Source of the DNA: Dehalococcoidia bacterium | GTDB taxonomy: Bacteria > Chloroflexota > Dehalococcoidia > GIF9 > AB-539-J10 | Direction of reading: 5' to 3' | Assembly: GCA_030626915.1 (NCBI GenBank) | Contig: DAOUTC010000001.1 | Location: forward strand, 1 to 35,033 | DNA: 35,033 bases | In this document: piece by piece, positions 1-7,382 of the stretch | Layout: each line of letters begins with the position of its first letter | Numbering within the stretch: position 1 is the first letter of the stretch | The notes under the pieces: generated by a model | Told to the model about the DNA's origin: nothing | The model's input: only the letters and a program-made list of their open reading frames with translations | Databases searched by the model: none | Translations under genes and position numbers: made by a program

Positions 1-28
1 ATTAAGAGGTTATTTTTTGGCTAAAATA

Positions 29-53
29 GGGCTCTTTGTCAAATTGTGTGGAA
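29..53 (+). repeat. Left terminal inverted repeat of the ISL3 element
   Basis: This 25-bp sequence starts GGGCTCTTTG and ends GTGTGGAA. It pairs with the reverse complement of 1311-1335 at 19 of 25 positions. The transposase stop codon (39-41, minus strand) sits inside it. Confidence 0.85.
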
Positions 54-1247
54 ACAGCTACGAGATGGTACAAAGCCCAGGAGCATCTTTCTCCAATAAA
101 CCTCCACATTTCTTAGGCCATAAGAAACCCGCTTTAGCATTTTGATTTTTGTATTGCAACCTTCGGTAAAACCATTAGTGGTGCCGTTATCAAAGTGATT
201 CAGGATAGGCTCCTTCCACCGTTTCAAGGTATTCCCCCACCTTATAAGCTCTCCATCATCACTCAATTTAAGATTAAAGATGATGTTATCCAGTATCCTG
301 GCAGCTTCTTCTTTGCTTTCTTGCCGGTAGAGTTCCCTTATCTTCTCCTTAGCCCAGTAAAAGCCCTTAAGGCTGGGATACTTATCCAGAAGTTCATCCA
401 CCCCCTGCCTCTTCTCCACACCAAGCTTCTCCCTGCCTATCAAGAATATCCTCTTGGGTATCTTTACCCTCCTCTTACGTAGTACATCTTGTTCTATCCT
501 TCTAGCTTCGTCCATTCTTCTGTTGGAATCGGCAATCACATGGAAAGGATCAACTACTACCTTAGCCTTAGGGAATACTTCTTCAGCTACCTTGCGTAGA
601 GATTCCTTCATATCTATGCATACCTCTTTAACCTTCTTTGCGGGAATCTTTTTCAGAAACATCTTGAGGGTGGCAATCCTATCGTCCCTCAGGATTCCCA
701 ACATCTTCCTCTTTTTAACCTCGGTTACTGTATGCACTAGCTCCTGATGTCTGAAGCTATGCTCATCGATGCCCAGGAATATTTCCTCCTCTTCCTTTAT
801 AAAGCCCAACGCTTCCTCATCTATCTCCCTCTCCAGAAGACGCCGCAAGGTGCCATAGCCCACTCCTAACTCTCTTTTTACCTGGTTGAAGCTTCTGTCC
901 CTGAGCTGCCATAGGGCTTCTGCCTCGGCCTGCCTGGTTAATCTTGAGTGGGGATGCACCAGTTCGGCTCCTCCGGTGAAGGAATGCCCACATTCGCGAC
1001 ATCGCCAGCGCTGTCGAGCAATCTCTATATAAACTTTCTTGCCTTGACTCCACCCGTGAAGCACTTTCCTCTTCTTAGCTCTCCCATGCCGATATAACCT
1101 CGTTGAATTGCAACATGGGCAGACTGGCTTCTTTAAGTCAGTCTGCACTTCTACCACTATCCCCTTTCCCTCTTTGGTCACCTTTCCCACCTCATATCCT
1201 TTAAGTCCCAGTAAAATTGTGGTACCATTTTCCCGGCTTTTAGCCAT
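39..1247 (-). CDS. ISL3-family transposase
   Basis: This 402-residue DDE transposase would cut and rejoin the element's ends. The N-terminus has a zinc-binding region with CPCC near residue 43 and CREC near residue 83, followed by a helix-turn-helix-like stretch (about 105-145). The catalytic acidic residues appear as GIDEHSF (about 158-164), VVVDPFHV (about 230-237) and NGFTEGCNTKIK (about 360-371), the pattern of the ISL3 catalytic domain. The start is ATG with GGAGG about 11 nt upstream. The protein is full length for the family with no frameshift, so it may still be active. No passenger gene is present in the element. Confidence 0.9.
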   Translation of the reverse strand: MAKSRENGTTILLGLKGYEVGKVTKEGKGIVVEVQTDLKKPVCPCCNSTRLYRHGRAKKRKVLHGWSQGKKVYIEIARQRWRCRECGHSFTGGAELVHPHSRLTRQAEAEALWQLRDRSFNQVKRELGVGYGTLRRLLEREIDEEALGFIKEEEEIFLGIDEHSFRHQELVHTVTEVKKRKMLGILRDDRIATLKMFLKKIPAKKVKEVCIDMKESLRKVAEEVFPKAKVVVDPFHVIADSNRRMDEARRIEQDVLRKRRVKIPKRIFLIGREKLGVEKRQGVDELLDKYPSLKGFYWAKEKIRELYRQESKEEAARILDNIIFNLKLSDDGELIRWGNTLKRWKEPILNHFDNGTTNGFTEGCNTKIKMLKRVSYGLRNVEVYWRKMLLGFVPSRSCFHTI

Positions 1248-1310
1248 TGGTGGTAAGACCTCCTTCCGTTTATTTTCTCTTTGTTCCGGGTTCTTACCAC
1301 CTTATCACTT

Positions 1311-1335
1311 TTCTACACAAATCAGCATAGAGCCC
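1311..1335 (-). repeat. Right terminal inverted repeat of the ISL3 element
   Basis: Read on the minus strand this end starts GGGCTCTATG and ends GTGTAGAA, matching the left end. Its outer edge is only 8 bp from the -35 box of the promoter at 1344. Confidence 0.85.
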
Positions 1336-1343
1336 ACCAGGAC

Positions 1344-1373
1344 TTGACAAATTTTCCATGGGTGTGTTATACT
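1344..1373 (+). promoter_or_regulatory. Sigma-70-type promoter of the RNA candidate
   Basis: A perfect TTGACA (1344-1349) is separated by 18 bp from TATACT (1368-1373). It points right, away from the insertion sequence. The expected start point, about 7 nt on, is G1380, which is exactly the first base of the closing helix of the RNA candidate. No protein frame with a credible start follows, so the promoter appears to serve an RNA. Confidence 0.72.
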
Positions 1374-1379
1374 AAAAAC

Positions 1380-1547
1380 GTTCCGAGTAGTCAACCTGGA
1401 ACTTGGTAAGCGGAACCAAACACCGGAGAAGCGGAAGCTGAAAAGCGTGCGGAACTAAAAAGCCAAGCGCAAGGTAGGTGGAAACTGGAAGATGGGAGGT
1501 AACGAGGGCTAAGGAAAAGGGAGGTTACTCGGGACATTTTTTGTTTT
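1380..1547 (+). ncRNA. Candidate structured non-coding RNA, family not recognised
   Basis: The segment lies between a strong promoter and a T-tract and has no plausible protein frame. Its ends pair: 1380-1389 with 1526-1535 (10 bp, one G-U) and, after a GTCA bulge, 1394-1397 with 1522-1525 (4 bp). The 3' strand runs directly into A then TTTTTTGTTTT (1537-1547), so the closing helix could double as terminator stem. Possible internal helices are 1403-1407 with 1415-1419, CACC 1421-1424 with GGTG 1477-1480, GCT-GAAA-AGC at 1437-1446, and 1445-1448 with 1467-1470. The 3' half is very purine-rich with repeated GGGAGGT. The size (about 165 nt) and paired ends resemble 6S RNA, but I see none of the signature motifs of SRP RNA, RNase P RNA or tmRNA and cannot assign a family. 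It converges on the hpt fusion gene. Confidence 0.62.
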
Positions 1548-1589
1548 CACCTGCAAAGCTCACATTACTCTTATAATTTCCCCCTTTAA

Positions 1590-1613
1590 AATTACTAGAG
1601 GCTAAAAGTAATT
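1590..1613 (-). terminator. Weak hairpin at the end of the hpt fusion gene
   Basis: AATTACT (1590-1596) and AGTAATT (1607-1613) form a 7-bp AT-rich stem with a 10-nt loop, overlapping the stop codon of the minus-strand gene. A clear T-tract is missing on the minus strand, so termination here is uncertain. Confidence 0.3.
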
Positions 1614-3060
1614 ATTGTGTTTCGCTGTCTTTAGTTAACTCAGGATATAAAATGCCAATAAAGGGTAGATTACGATATTCCCCTCCGTAATCTAAACCAT
1701 AGCCGACTACAAACTCGTCGGGGACCTCAAAACCTATATACTCAAGAGGGACATTTATCAATCGGCGTGCTCTCTTGTCAAGCAACGTGCAGACACGAAG
1801 ACTAGCTGGGTTTTGAGCTGAAAGGTGGCCGAGAACATAATTTAGTGTCATGCCAGTATCTACAATATCCTCGACCATCAATACATGCTGCCCGGTTATG
1901 CTGCTATCAAGATCTTTCGTTATTTTGACCACTTGGCCATCATCGCCACCGTAGTATGAGATAGCCATAAAATCGATCGTGACTGGCAAGGGAAGATGCT
2001 GCATCAAGTCAGCCATAAAGCAGACAACGCCCTTTAAAATACCAACCAAGACTAGACGCTGACCGGCGTAATCATGAGAGATATGCCGAGCTAAAGTTCT
2101 TACTCTCCGCTGGATTTGGCTATGAGTATAGAGAACCCGGCTTACTCCCTCCACCTTGGCTTTGCCTTGGGGACCATAGCCATACTTAGCCAGCAGTTTA
2201 AAAAAGTCGTTCTTGGTAAGAAGCTTAATATTGACTTCAGGATAGAGTTTCTTGAGCTGACGTAGTTTGCGATTTTTTTCCGTTATCAAGTTTTGCTTCA
2301 ATGTAGTGAGCTCAACATAAAGGTTTAGCTCAGGTAAATAGAAGTCGGGAGTGAACATTTCAGCTATTTCGCCATTCTGCCAGCGAAGAGGAAAGGAGCG
2401 AGGCTCATAAAGCCATTCAATGCAGTAGAAATCCAAAAGTTTGGCAAATTCCTCTTCACTAGGGTGAGCAAACTCCGTGGGTCTCAGCGATGTGGTAGGC
2501 GATTGAGGCACTTGAGCTAACTTTGCTTGCTTCTCATTCGCCTTGTATCCTCTAGTTAACAATTGGCGAAGCTCAGCCCTGTTCAAGAGAACAGCGCTTA
2601 TATTGGCAACGCTGCTAAGGAAGCTTTTATCAGCCTCTGCAAATTGATGAGGTTCACGCGTATACACTCTGATTTCACCAATAGTTTCTTCTTTTTCAAG
2701 TATAGGAGCTCCAAGTATAGAACATACTCTTTGTTCTTTTGCTATTTGAGGATGTTGAACCCGCTCGTCTTTGGTAGCATCGGGAACAACTACCACCTTG
2801 CCATCAAGAATTTCGGGGAGGCTCTTGTGAGCGTCCAGTGGGCTTTTTCTGAGATAGAGGTCGCTAAGACCATGAGCACCTACAGTGATTAAATATTCCT
2901 TCTTCGAGTCGAGGAGCGAAATACGGCAGCCATCTGCTTGCATCGCCTTGGTGGTGCTTTTAGCGATGGAATTAAAGGTCTTTCTTACACCAAAAGCCGA
3001 ATTGGCAACTTTGGCTATCTGTCTTAGAGCTAAATAATAACCACTCTTGGAGCGACTCAT
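1612..3060 (-). CDS. hpt: GAF / PD-(D/E)XK-like / hypoxanthine phosphoribosyltransferase fusion
   Basis: The 482-residue protein has three parts. Residues about 15-165 resemble a GAF small-molecule-binding domain. Residues about 198-295 resemble a PD-(D/E)XK nuclease fold of TnsA-like pattern: SEEEFAKLLD, then W216-YEP, then FTPDF with D239, then YVELT with E250; the usual lysine after the glutamate is threonine, so catalysis is doubtful. Residues about 305-475 are a hypoxanthine/guanine phosphoribosyltransferase with the ILKG loop (341-344) and the PRPP loop VEDIVDTGMT (396-405), which would convert hypoxanthine or guanine plus PRPP to IMP or GMP. Stand-alone Hpt is about 180 residues, so nearly two thirds is extra. 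It starts 9 bp after nrdJ and is probably co-transcribed, joining purine salvage to dNTP supply. The HPRT call is firm; the role of the other domains is inference. Confidence 0.85.
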   Translation of the reverse strand: MSRSKSGYYLALRQIAKVANSAFGVRKTFNSIAKSTTKAMQADGCRISLLDSKKEYLITVGAHGLSDLYLRKSPLDAHKSLPEILDGKVVVVPDATKDERVQHPQIAKEQRVCSILGAPILEKEETIGEIRVYTREPHQFAEADKSFLSSVANISAVLLNRAELRQLLTRGYKANEKQAKLAQVPQSPTTSLRPTEFAHPSEEEFAKLLDFYCIEWLYEPRSFPLRWQNGEIAEMFTPDFYLPELNLYVELTTLKQNLITEKNRKLRQLKKLYPEVNIKLLTKNDFFKLLAKYGYGPQGKAKVEGVSRVLYTHSQIQRRVRTLARHISHDYAGQRLVLVGILKGVVCFMADLMQHLPLPVTIDFMAISYYGGDDGQVVKITKDLDSSITGQHVLMVEDIVDTGMTLNYVLGHLSAQNPASLRVCTLLDKRARRLINVPLEYIGFEVPDEFVVGYGLDYGGEYRNLPFIGILYPELTKDSETQ

Positions 3061-3069
3061 TTCTATTTT

Positions 3070-5565
3070 CTACTCACATTTGGTGAAACCACAATTAGGG
3101 CAGATATTACAGCCCTCCTGATGAATCAAAGGGCTGCCACACTCAGGACATTGCCCAGCCCAACTTTTGACCGCCTTAGCTACTTTGGAGTTGCTATCAT
3201 CCTCATTATTGACATATTTCTGCAACACAGTGGCAATAGCATCAGCACAAGACATAATAGCATGTCCTTGCTCCCAAGCAACGGAGGGACAGCGGATGCC
3301 ACGCAAATGCTCGGCAATAGAATTCACATCTACTCCAGCTCTCAGGGCTAAAGAAATAAGGCGACTAGTAGCCTCGAGTTGTGCTGCTGCACAACCCCCG
3401 GCTTTACCTAGAGTGGAGAAAACTTCAGCTATACCTTGCTCATCAAAATTTACCGTTACATAGATATAACCACATCCGGTGCTTACCCTTTCGGTTATGC
3501 CCTTAGTAACTTTAGGTCTTTTCCTGGGAACTAGCTTACCTGCAGCCTTTTCCCTCTTTTTACCTACGGTAAGAACCTGGCTTTCTCGGCTTCTATCTCG
3601 ATAAATGGTTATTCCTTTTAAGCCCTCGTGGTAAGCTAGCATGAATACTTTAGCCACATCCTCAGGCGTTGCTTCATAGGGGAAATTGACCGTCTTAGAA
3701 ACAGCACTATCAGTGAATTTCTGAAAGGCTGCTTGCATCCTAACATGCCATTCTGGGGATATATCATGAGCAGAGACAAAGAGACTCTTTACCTCTTCAG
3801 GTATACCCGGTATATCCCGTAGTTTTTTCCCTTCGGCTAGCTCCCTCATCAATTCTGAGGAATAAAACCCGCCCCTTTTAGCTGCCTCCTCAAAGTAAGG
3901 GTTTACCTCTACAAATTCTTCACCCTCGAGGATATGGCGTATATAGCTTAAAGCAAAGATTGGCTCGATGCCACTGGAGCAATTTGCAATTATGCTCAAG
4001 CTGCCAGTAGGTGCAATGGTAGTTCGAGAAGCATTTCGAAAACGAGGGCCACCGGGCACATCATAGATGCTCCCCTCAAAGGCAGGGAAAACGCCTCTTT
4101 CCTCTGCTAGCTCTATCGAAGCTTTATTTGCCTCCTCAGATATGAAATGCGTAACCTTTTCAGCTATGCTGACAGCTTCTTCACTATCGTAAGGAATACC
4201 AAGCTGGATTAGCATATCAGCAAAGCCCATCACCCCCAGACCTATTTTTCTAGTGGTTTTTGTCCTTTCAGCTATTTCAGGCAAAGGATATCGATTAACA
4301 TCTATAACATCATCGAGGAAGCGAACAGCTAGCTTAACCACTTGTGAGAGCTTAGCATAGTCAATTTGGGGTTGGTTATTCTGGCAAAGCACCATTTTGG
4401 ATAGATTTATGGAGCCTAAGTTACAAGATTCGAAGGGAAGTAACGGCTGTTCGCCACACGGGTTAGTACTTTCTATCTTGCCCAATTTAGGTGAAGGGTT
4501 ATGCCGGTTTATTTCGTCTATAAATACAGTGCCTGGGTCACCAGTGTGCCAAGCCATATTAACTACCCTATCGAATACTTCTTTGGCGTTAAGCTTATCG
4601 GTTACCTCTCCAGTTCGCGGGTTTACCAAATTGTAGTCAGCACCTTTCTCCACTGCTTCCATAAAGCTATCAGTTACAGCTACCGAGAGGTTAAAATTGG
4701 TTAGGGCCCCAGGATCCTCTTTAGCTGCAATGAACTTTAAGATATCGGGATGATCAATAGCTAGTATTGCTATGTTAGCCCCCCGACGCATACCACCTTG
4801 CTTTACCACATCAGTGGCTGTATCAAAAACTCGCATAAAAGAGACAGGACCGCTAGCAATGCCACCTGTGGAGCCAACCCTATCTTTTTCTGGTCTGAGT
4901 CGGGAAAAGGAAAAACCAGTGCCACCGCCGCTTTTATGAATTAAAGCAGTATATCGCACAGCATTAAAAATGGATTCCATAGAATCATCAACGGGGATAA
5001 CAAAACAGGCTGACAGTTGCCCTAATTCACCACCAGCGTTCATCAACGTAGGGGAATTAGGTAGAAATTCTAAATTTGCCATTAACTGGTAGAACGCCTC
5101 TTCCGTAGAGGAGACATCAGCTTCCGAGTCATAAAAGAGTTCAGCTGAGGCAATGTGCTTGGCTACACGACGAAATAACTCCTGTGGCGTTTCAATAACT
5201 TCCCCCTCTTCGTTCTTTTTCAAATATCTTTTCTTTAGAACTCTCAAGGAATTATCGCTAAGTTCAATTCCAGAAATGACTTGGCTACTTGCTTGGGGAG
5301 AAAACTCGTCTGCAGTTAGAACTTCACTGACTATTGCTTGGAGCTGGGAAGAGGATATGGGATACTTATGACGTGGTGAAACAAATTCCTCCATACCAGG
5401 TAGGGGTCGAGTTCTTTCCAAACGTTGCATCACTCGCCTTGTAAAGCTTTCCAACATGGTTCTATCGGTTATGCCCATGGATTCAGCGGCAGCAAAAACA
5501 GCTTGAGCTACTCTATCTCCATCAATGGGCCTGCCTTGGCTGCTTTTTCTGTGGGATTTAGCCAT
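3070..5565 (-). CDS. nrdJ: Adenosylcobalamin-dependent ribonucleotide reductase (class II)
   Basis: This enzyme reduces ribonucleotides to deoxyribonucleotides using a B12-generated radical. At 831 residues it is a large NrdJ form. The redox cysteines are at LSACF (C187) and FESCNLGS (C381), and the radical-site motif NPCGE spans 368-372. The nucleotide-binding TIAPTGSLS motif follows. A TSCPD-type domain starts at STGCGYIYVT, and the C-terminal tail is cysteine-rich (C806, C809, C819, C822, C825, C830), providing the swinging reductant thiols. The N-terminus (about 10-85) is at best a degenerate ATP-cone. The gene starts 3 bp after nrdR, with its GAGGT ribosome site inside the nrdR 3' end, so it should be under NrdR control. 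The host needs cobalamin for DNA synthesis unless another reductase lies elsewhere. Confidence 0.95.
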   Translation of the reverse strand: MAKSHRKSSQGRPIDGDRVAQAVFAAAESMGITDRTMLESFTRRVMQRLERTRPLPGMEEFVSPRHKYPISSSQLQAIVSEVLTADEFSPQASSQVISGIELSDNSLRVLKKRYLKKNEEGEVIETPQELFRRVAKHIASAELFYDSEADVSSTEEAFYQLMANLEFLPNSPTLMNAGGELGQLSACFVIPVDDSMESIFNAVRYTALIHKSGGGTGFSFSRLRPEKDRVGSTGGIASGPVSFMRVFDTATDVVKQGGMRRGANIAILAIDHPDILKFIAAKEDPGALTNFNLSVAVTDSFMEAVEKGADYNLVNPRTGEVTDKLNAKEVFDRVVNMAWHTGDPGTVFIDEINRHNPSPKLGKIESTNPCGEQPLLPFESCNLGSINLSKMVLCQNNQPQIDYAKLSQVVKLAVRFLDDVIDVNRYPLPEIAERTKTTRKIGLGVMGFADMLIQLGIPYDSEEAVSIAEKVTHFISEEANKASIELAEERGVFPAFEGSIYDVPGGPRFRNASRTTIAPTGSLSIIANCSSGIEPIFALSYIRHILEGEEFVEVNPYFEEAAKRGGFYSSELMRELAEGKKLRDIPGIPEEVKSLFVSAHDISPEWHVRMQAAFQKFTDSAVSKTVNFPYEATPEDVAKVFMLAYHEGLKGITIYRDRSRESQVLTVGKKREKAAGKLVPRKRPKVTKGITERVSTGCGYIYVTVNFDEQGIAEVFSTLGKAGGCAAAQLEATSRLISLALRAGVDVNSIAEHLRGIRCPSVAWEQGHAIMSCADAIATVLQKYVNNEDDSNSKVAKAVKSWAGQCPECGSPLIHQEGCNICPNCGFTKCE

Positions 5566-5568
5566 TTC

Positions 5569-6096
5569 TTACCTCTTCTTTCGGCTAATTAAGGAATTCA
5601 CCGCCTCGGAAGGCAACAGTGGTAATTGATTTGCTGGCGGCATCAAGATTTTCCCTTCCGCTAAGCTATCAACCTCCTGTTTCAAAGCACCAATATCAGC
5701 AAACTCACGGTAAACGCTAGCAAAGCGAATATAAGCGATATGATCAAGCTTTTCCAGCTCTCGCATAACCAAATCGCCAATAATGGAGCTAGAAATTTCA
5801 GCCTTACCTAAGCGATAAAACTCAGCTTCAATGTTGTCTATGAGCTTATCGATAGCTCCTGTGGGTAGAGGGCGTTTCTCACAAGCTTTACGGATTCCGC
5901 AGGAGAGCTTGTCTCGGCTGAATTCCTCGCGCCGCCCATCCTTCTTAACCACAAGGATATTATGAGACTGTACGCGCTCGTAAGTAGTGAAGCGAGCCCC
6001 ACAAGCAAGACACTTCCTCCGTCGTCTCACCCCCTCATCCACAGATCGAGAATCTAGCACCCTTGATTCCAGTCCACTACAGTAGGGACATTTCAT
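5569..6096 (-). CDS. nrdR: Transcriptional repressor NrdR
   Basis: NrdR senses nucleotide state with an ATP-cone and represses ribonucleotide reductase genes. The 175-residue protein opens MKCPYC and has a zinc ribbon (C3, C6, C29, C32) followed by an ATP-cone (about 45-135) containing VVKKDGRREEFSRDKL. I chose ATG 6096 over an in-frame TTG at 6108 because the GGAGG ribosome site lies between them, 5 nt before the ATG. The length fits the family, with a slightly long tail. It heads the nrdR-nrdJ-hpt unit, and a NrdR-box-like palindrome lies at its own promoter, which predicts autoregulation. Confidence 0.95.
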   Translation of the reverse strand: MKCPYCSGLESRVLDSRSVDEGVRRRRKCLACGARFTTYERVQSHNILVVKKDGRREEFSRDKLSCGIRKACEKRPLPTGAIDKLIDNIEAEFYRLGKAEISSSIIGDLVMRELEKLDHIAYIRFASVYREFADIGALKQEVDSLAEGKILMPPANQLPLLPSEAVNSLISRKKR

Positions 6097-6115
6097 AAGT
6101 TCCTCCAAGAATTGT

Positions 6116-6150
6116 ATTATAAAGAAATTTTACTACTATATGTAGTAAAA
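6116..6150 (-). promoter_or_regulatory. nrdR promoter with NrdR-box-like palindrome
   Basis: On the minus strand a perfect TATAAT (6121-6116) lies about 20 bp before the nrdR start. Upstream, a palindrome with 9-bp arms TTTTACTAC / GTAGTAAAA around a 5-nt centre (6128-6150) covers the expected -35 position. Its core on the minus strand, CTACATATAG (6145-6136), agrees with the NrdR-box core CWATATATWG at 9 of 10 positions. The -35 itself is not recognisable. A repressor site here is inference from the match, the position and the identity of the first gene. Confidence 0.65.
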
Positions 6151-6157
6151 AGCAAGT

Positions 6158-6198
6158 AAAGAAAAGGCGGTGTTTTGTAATTTCACCGCCTTTTCTTT
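6158..6198 (-). terminator. Rho-independent terminator after ftsZ
   Basis: AAAGAAAAGGCGGTG (6158-6172) and its exact complement (6184-6198) form a 15-bp stem with an 11-nt loop. On the minus strand the stem ends in CCTTTTCTTT, giving a U-rich run after ftsZ. It separates the mraZ-ftsZ unit from the nrdR unit and sits just upstream of the nrdR operator. Confidence 0.8.
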
Positions 6199-6213
6199 GG
6201 TGAAGCTTAAGGT

Positions 6214-7341
6214 CTACTGCCAGGAAATTTTCGATGGCTGAGGGCTGAACTCTGTTTTATCCTTAATAGCGCTTACTAATTGAGAGGAAGGGTAGCGCTG
6301 ACTACGGCGCAAGAAAGAGGGAACATCAAGGGTTTCACCACTTTTTATTAAACGGCGAAGTTCCTCCAAATCAGGTGCTCCCTTGCCATACTGACTACTG
6401 AAGCCGGTGGCGATAACGGTGATCTTAACTTCGTTGTCCATCTTAGGATCAAAGACCACCCCAAATATGATGTTAGCTTTGGGAGCAACTGCTTGGCTAA
6501 TGACTTGAGCTGCTTCATTGCACTCAAAGAGAGTAAGGCTAGAACCGCCAGTGATATTGAACAGCACTCCTCTAGCTCCACTTATGGAGACATCGAGCAA
6601 CGGACTAGCCAGGGCAGTTTTAGCAGCTTCAGCGGCTCGATTCTGCCCGCTGCCTTTCCCTACAGACATCCATGCTGGGCCAGCGTCTTTCATCACCGAT
6701 TTAATATCAGCAAAATCAAGGTTAATTAACCCAGGAACAGTGACGACCTCAGAGATAGCCTGCACTCCGAGAAAAAGAGCGTCGTCAGCCATCTTAAAAG
6801 CGCTATCAACGGTTGTTTTGGCATCACAGAGCTGCAGGAGGCGGTCGTTAGGTATAATAATTAGTGTATCCACCTTATTACTCAACTTAAGTATGCCTTC
6901 TTCAGCTACTTCAGTTCGGTGTCCTCCTTCGAAAATGAAGGGCTTGGTCACCACACCGATGCTGAGAGCGCCAGATTCCTTAGCCGCTTGAGCCACAACA
7001 GGGATAGCTCCGGTGCCTGTGCCACCGCCCATGCCACAACTGATAAACACCATATCAGCCCCCTCGACGATTTCCTCAATTATCTGGCGGCTTTCCTCAG
7101 CTGCCTTAAGTCCCATTTCAGGGTTGCCGCCTACTCCTAATCCTCTAGTCAACTTCTCGCCTAATTGAATGCGGATAGGCGCCTCGGCCAATGTCAGAGC
7201 TTGCGCATCAGTATTCACAGCTATGAAATCAACGCCTCTAATGCCTTCGCGAACCATGCGGCTGATGGCATTACAGCCACCTCCACCAATGCCTATTGCC
7301 TTAATTTTTGCCGGTGTCGGAGCAACTATCGTTTTTGCCAT
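6214..7341 (-). CDS. ftsZ: Cell division GTPase FtsZ
   Basis: FtsZ polymerises with GTP into the division ring. The 375-residue protein has the nucleotide loop GGGGCN (19-24), the tubulin signature GGGTGTG (105-111) and the T7-loop region FDPKMDNEVKITVIATGF. The conserved partner-binding peptide DVPSFLRR sits at 339-346, unusually followed by another 29 residues. A textbook AAAGGAGG ribosome site lies 5 nt before the ATG. It is the last gene of the mraZ-rsmH-ftsA-ftsZ unit, 41 bp after ftsA and directly ahead of a strong terminator. Confidence 0.97.
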   Translation of the reverse strand: MAKTIVAPTPAKIKAIGIGGGGCNAISRMVREGIRGVDFIAVNTDAQALTLAEAPIRIQLGEKLTRGLGVGGNPEMGLKAAEESRQIIEEIVEGADMVFISCGMGGGTGTGAIPVVAQAAKESGALSIGVVTKPFIFEGGHRTEVAEEGILKLSNKVDTLIIIPNDRLLQLCDAKTTVDSAFKMADDALFLGVQAISEVVTVPGLINLDFADIKSVMKDAGPAWMSVGKGSGQNRAAEAAKTALASPLLDVSISGARGVLFNITGGSSLTLFECNEAAQVISQAVAPKANIIFGVVFDPKMDNEVKITVIATGFSSQYGKGAPDLEELRRLIKSGETLDVPSFLRRSQRYPSSQLVSAIKDKTEFSPQPSKISWQ

Positions 7342-7382
7342 TTGAACCTCCTTTCTAAGAAACGTTAAAGTTTTGTCATCTC

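Larger units (their letters stand above)
29..1335 (-). mobile_element. ISL3-family insertion sequence, complete
   Basis: A single transposase gene fills an element bounded by imperfect 25-bp inverted repeats (29-53 and 1311-1335, 19 of 25 positions matching). The ends begin GGGCTCT, which resembles the termini I know for ISL3 elements. The length of about 1.3 kb and the single DDE transposase also fit that family. The transposase stop codon lies inside the left repeat, so the boundary is well placed. The 8-bp flanks (21-28 and 1336-1343) do not match, so no target duplication is visible. The element looks recent because the reading frame is intact and both ends are present. Confidence 0.88.

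Noticed and set aside
1336..1343. Target-site duplication of the insertion sequence
   Set aside because: The 8 bases beyond each end (21-28 and 1336-1343) do not match, even with small shifts of the ends.
1491..1513. Mini-frame ATG GGA GGT AAC GAG GGC TAA within the RNA candidate, as a possible tmRNA tag
   Set aside because: Six codons with no tmRNA-type end (ALAA-like), no alanine acceptor arm, and total RNA length too short for tmRNA.
1380..1547. Retron or CRISPR-associated (tracr) RNA interpretation of the paired-end RNA
   Set aside because: No reverse transcriptase, Cas gene or repeat array lies anywhere in the window; the neighbours are an ISL3 transposase and a metabolic fusion gene.
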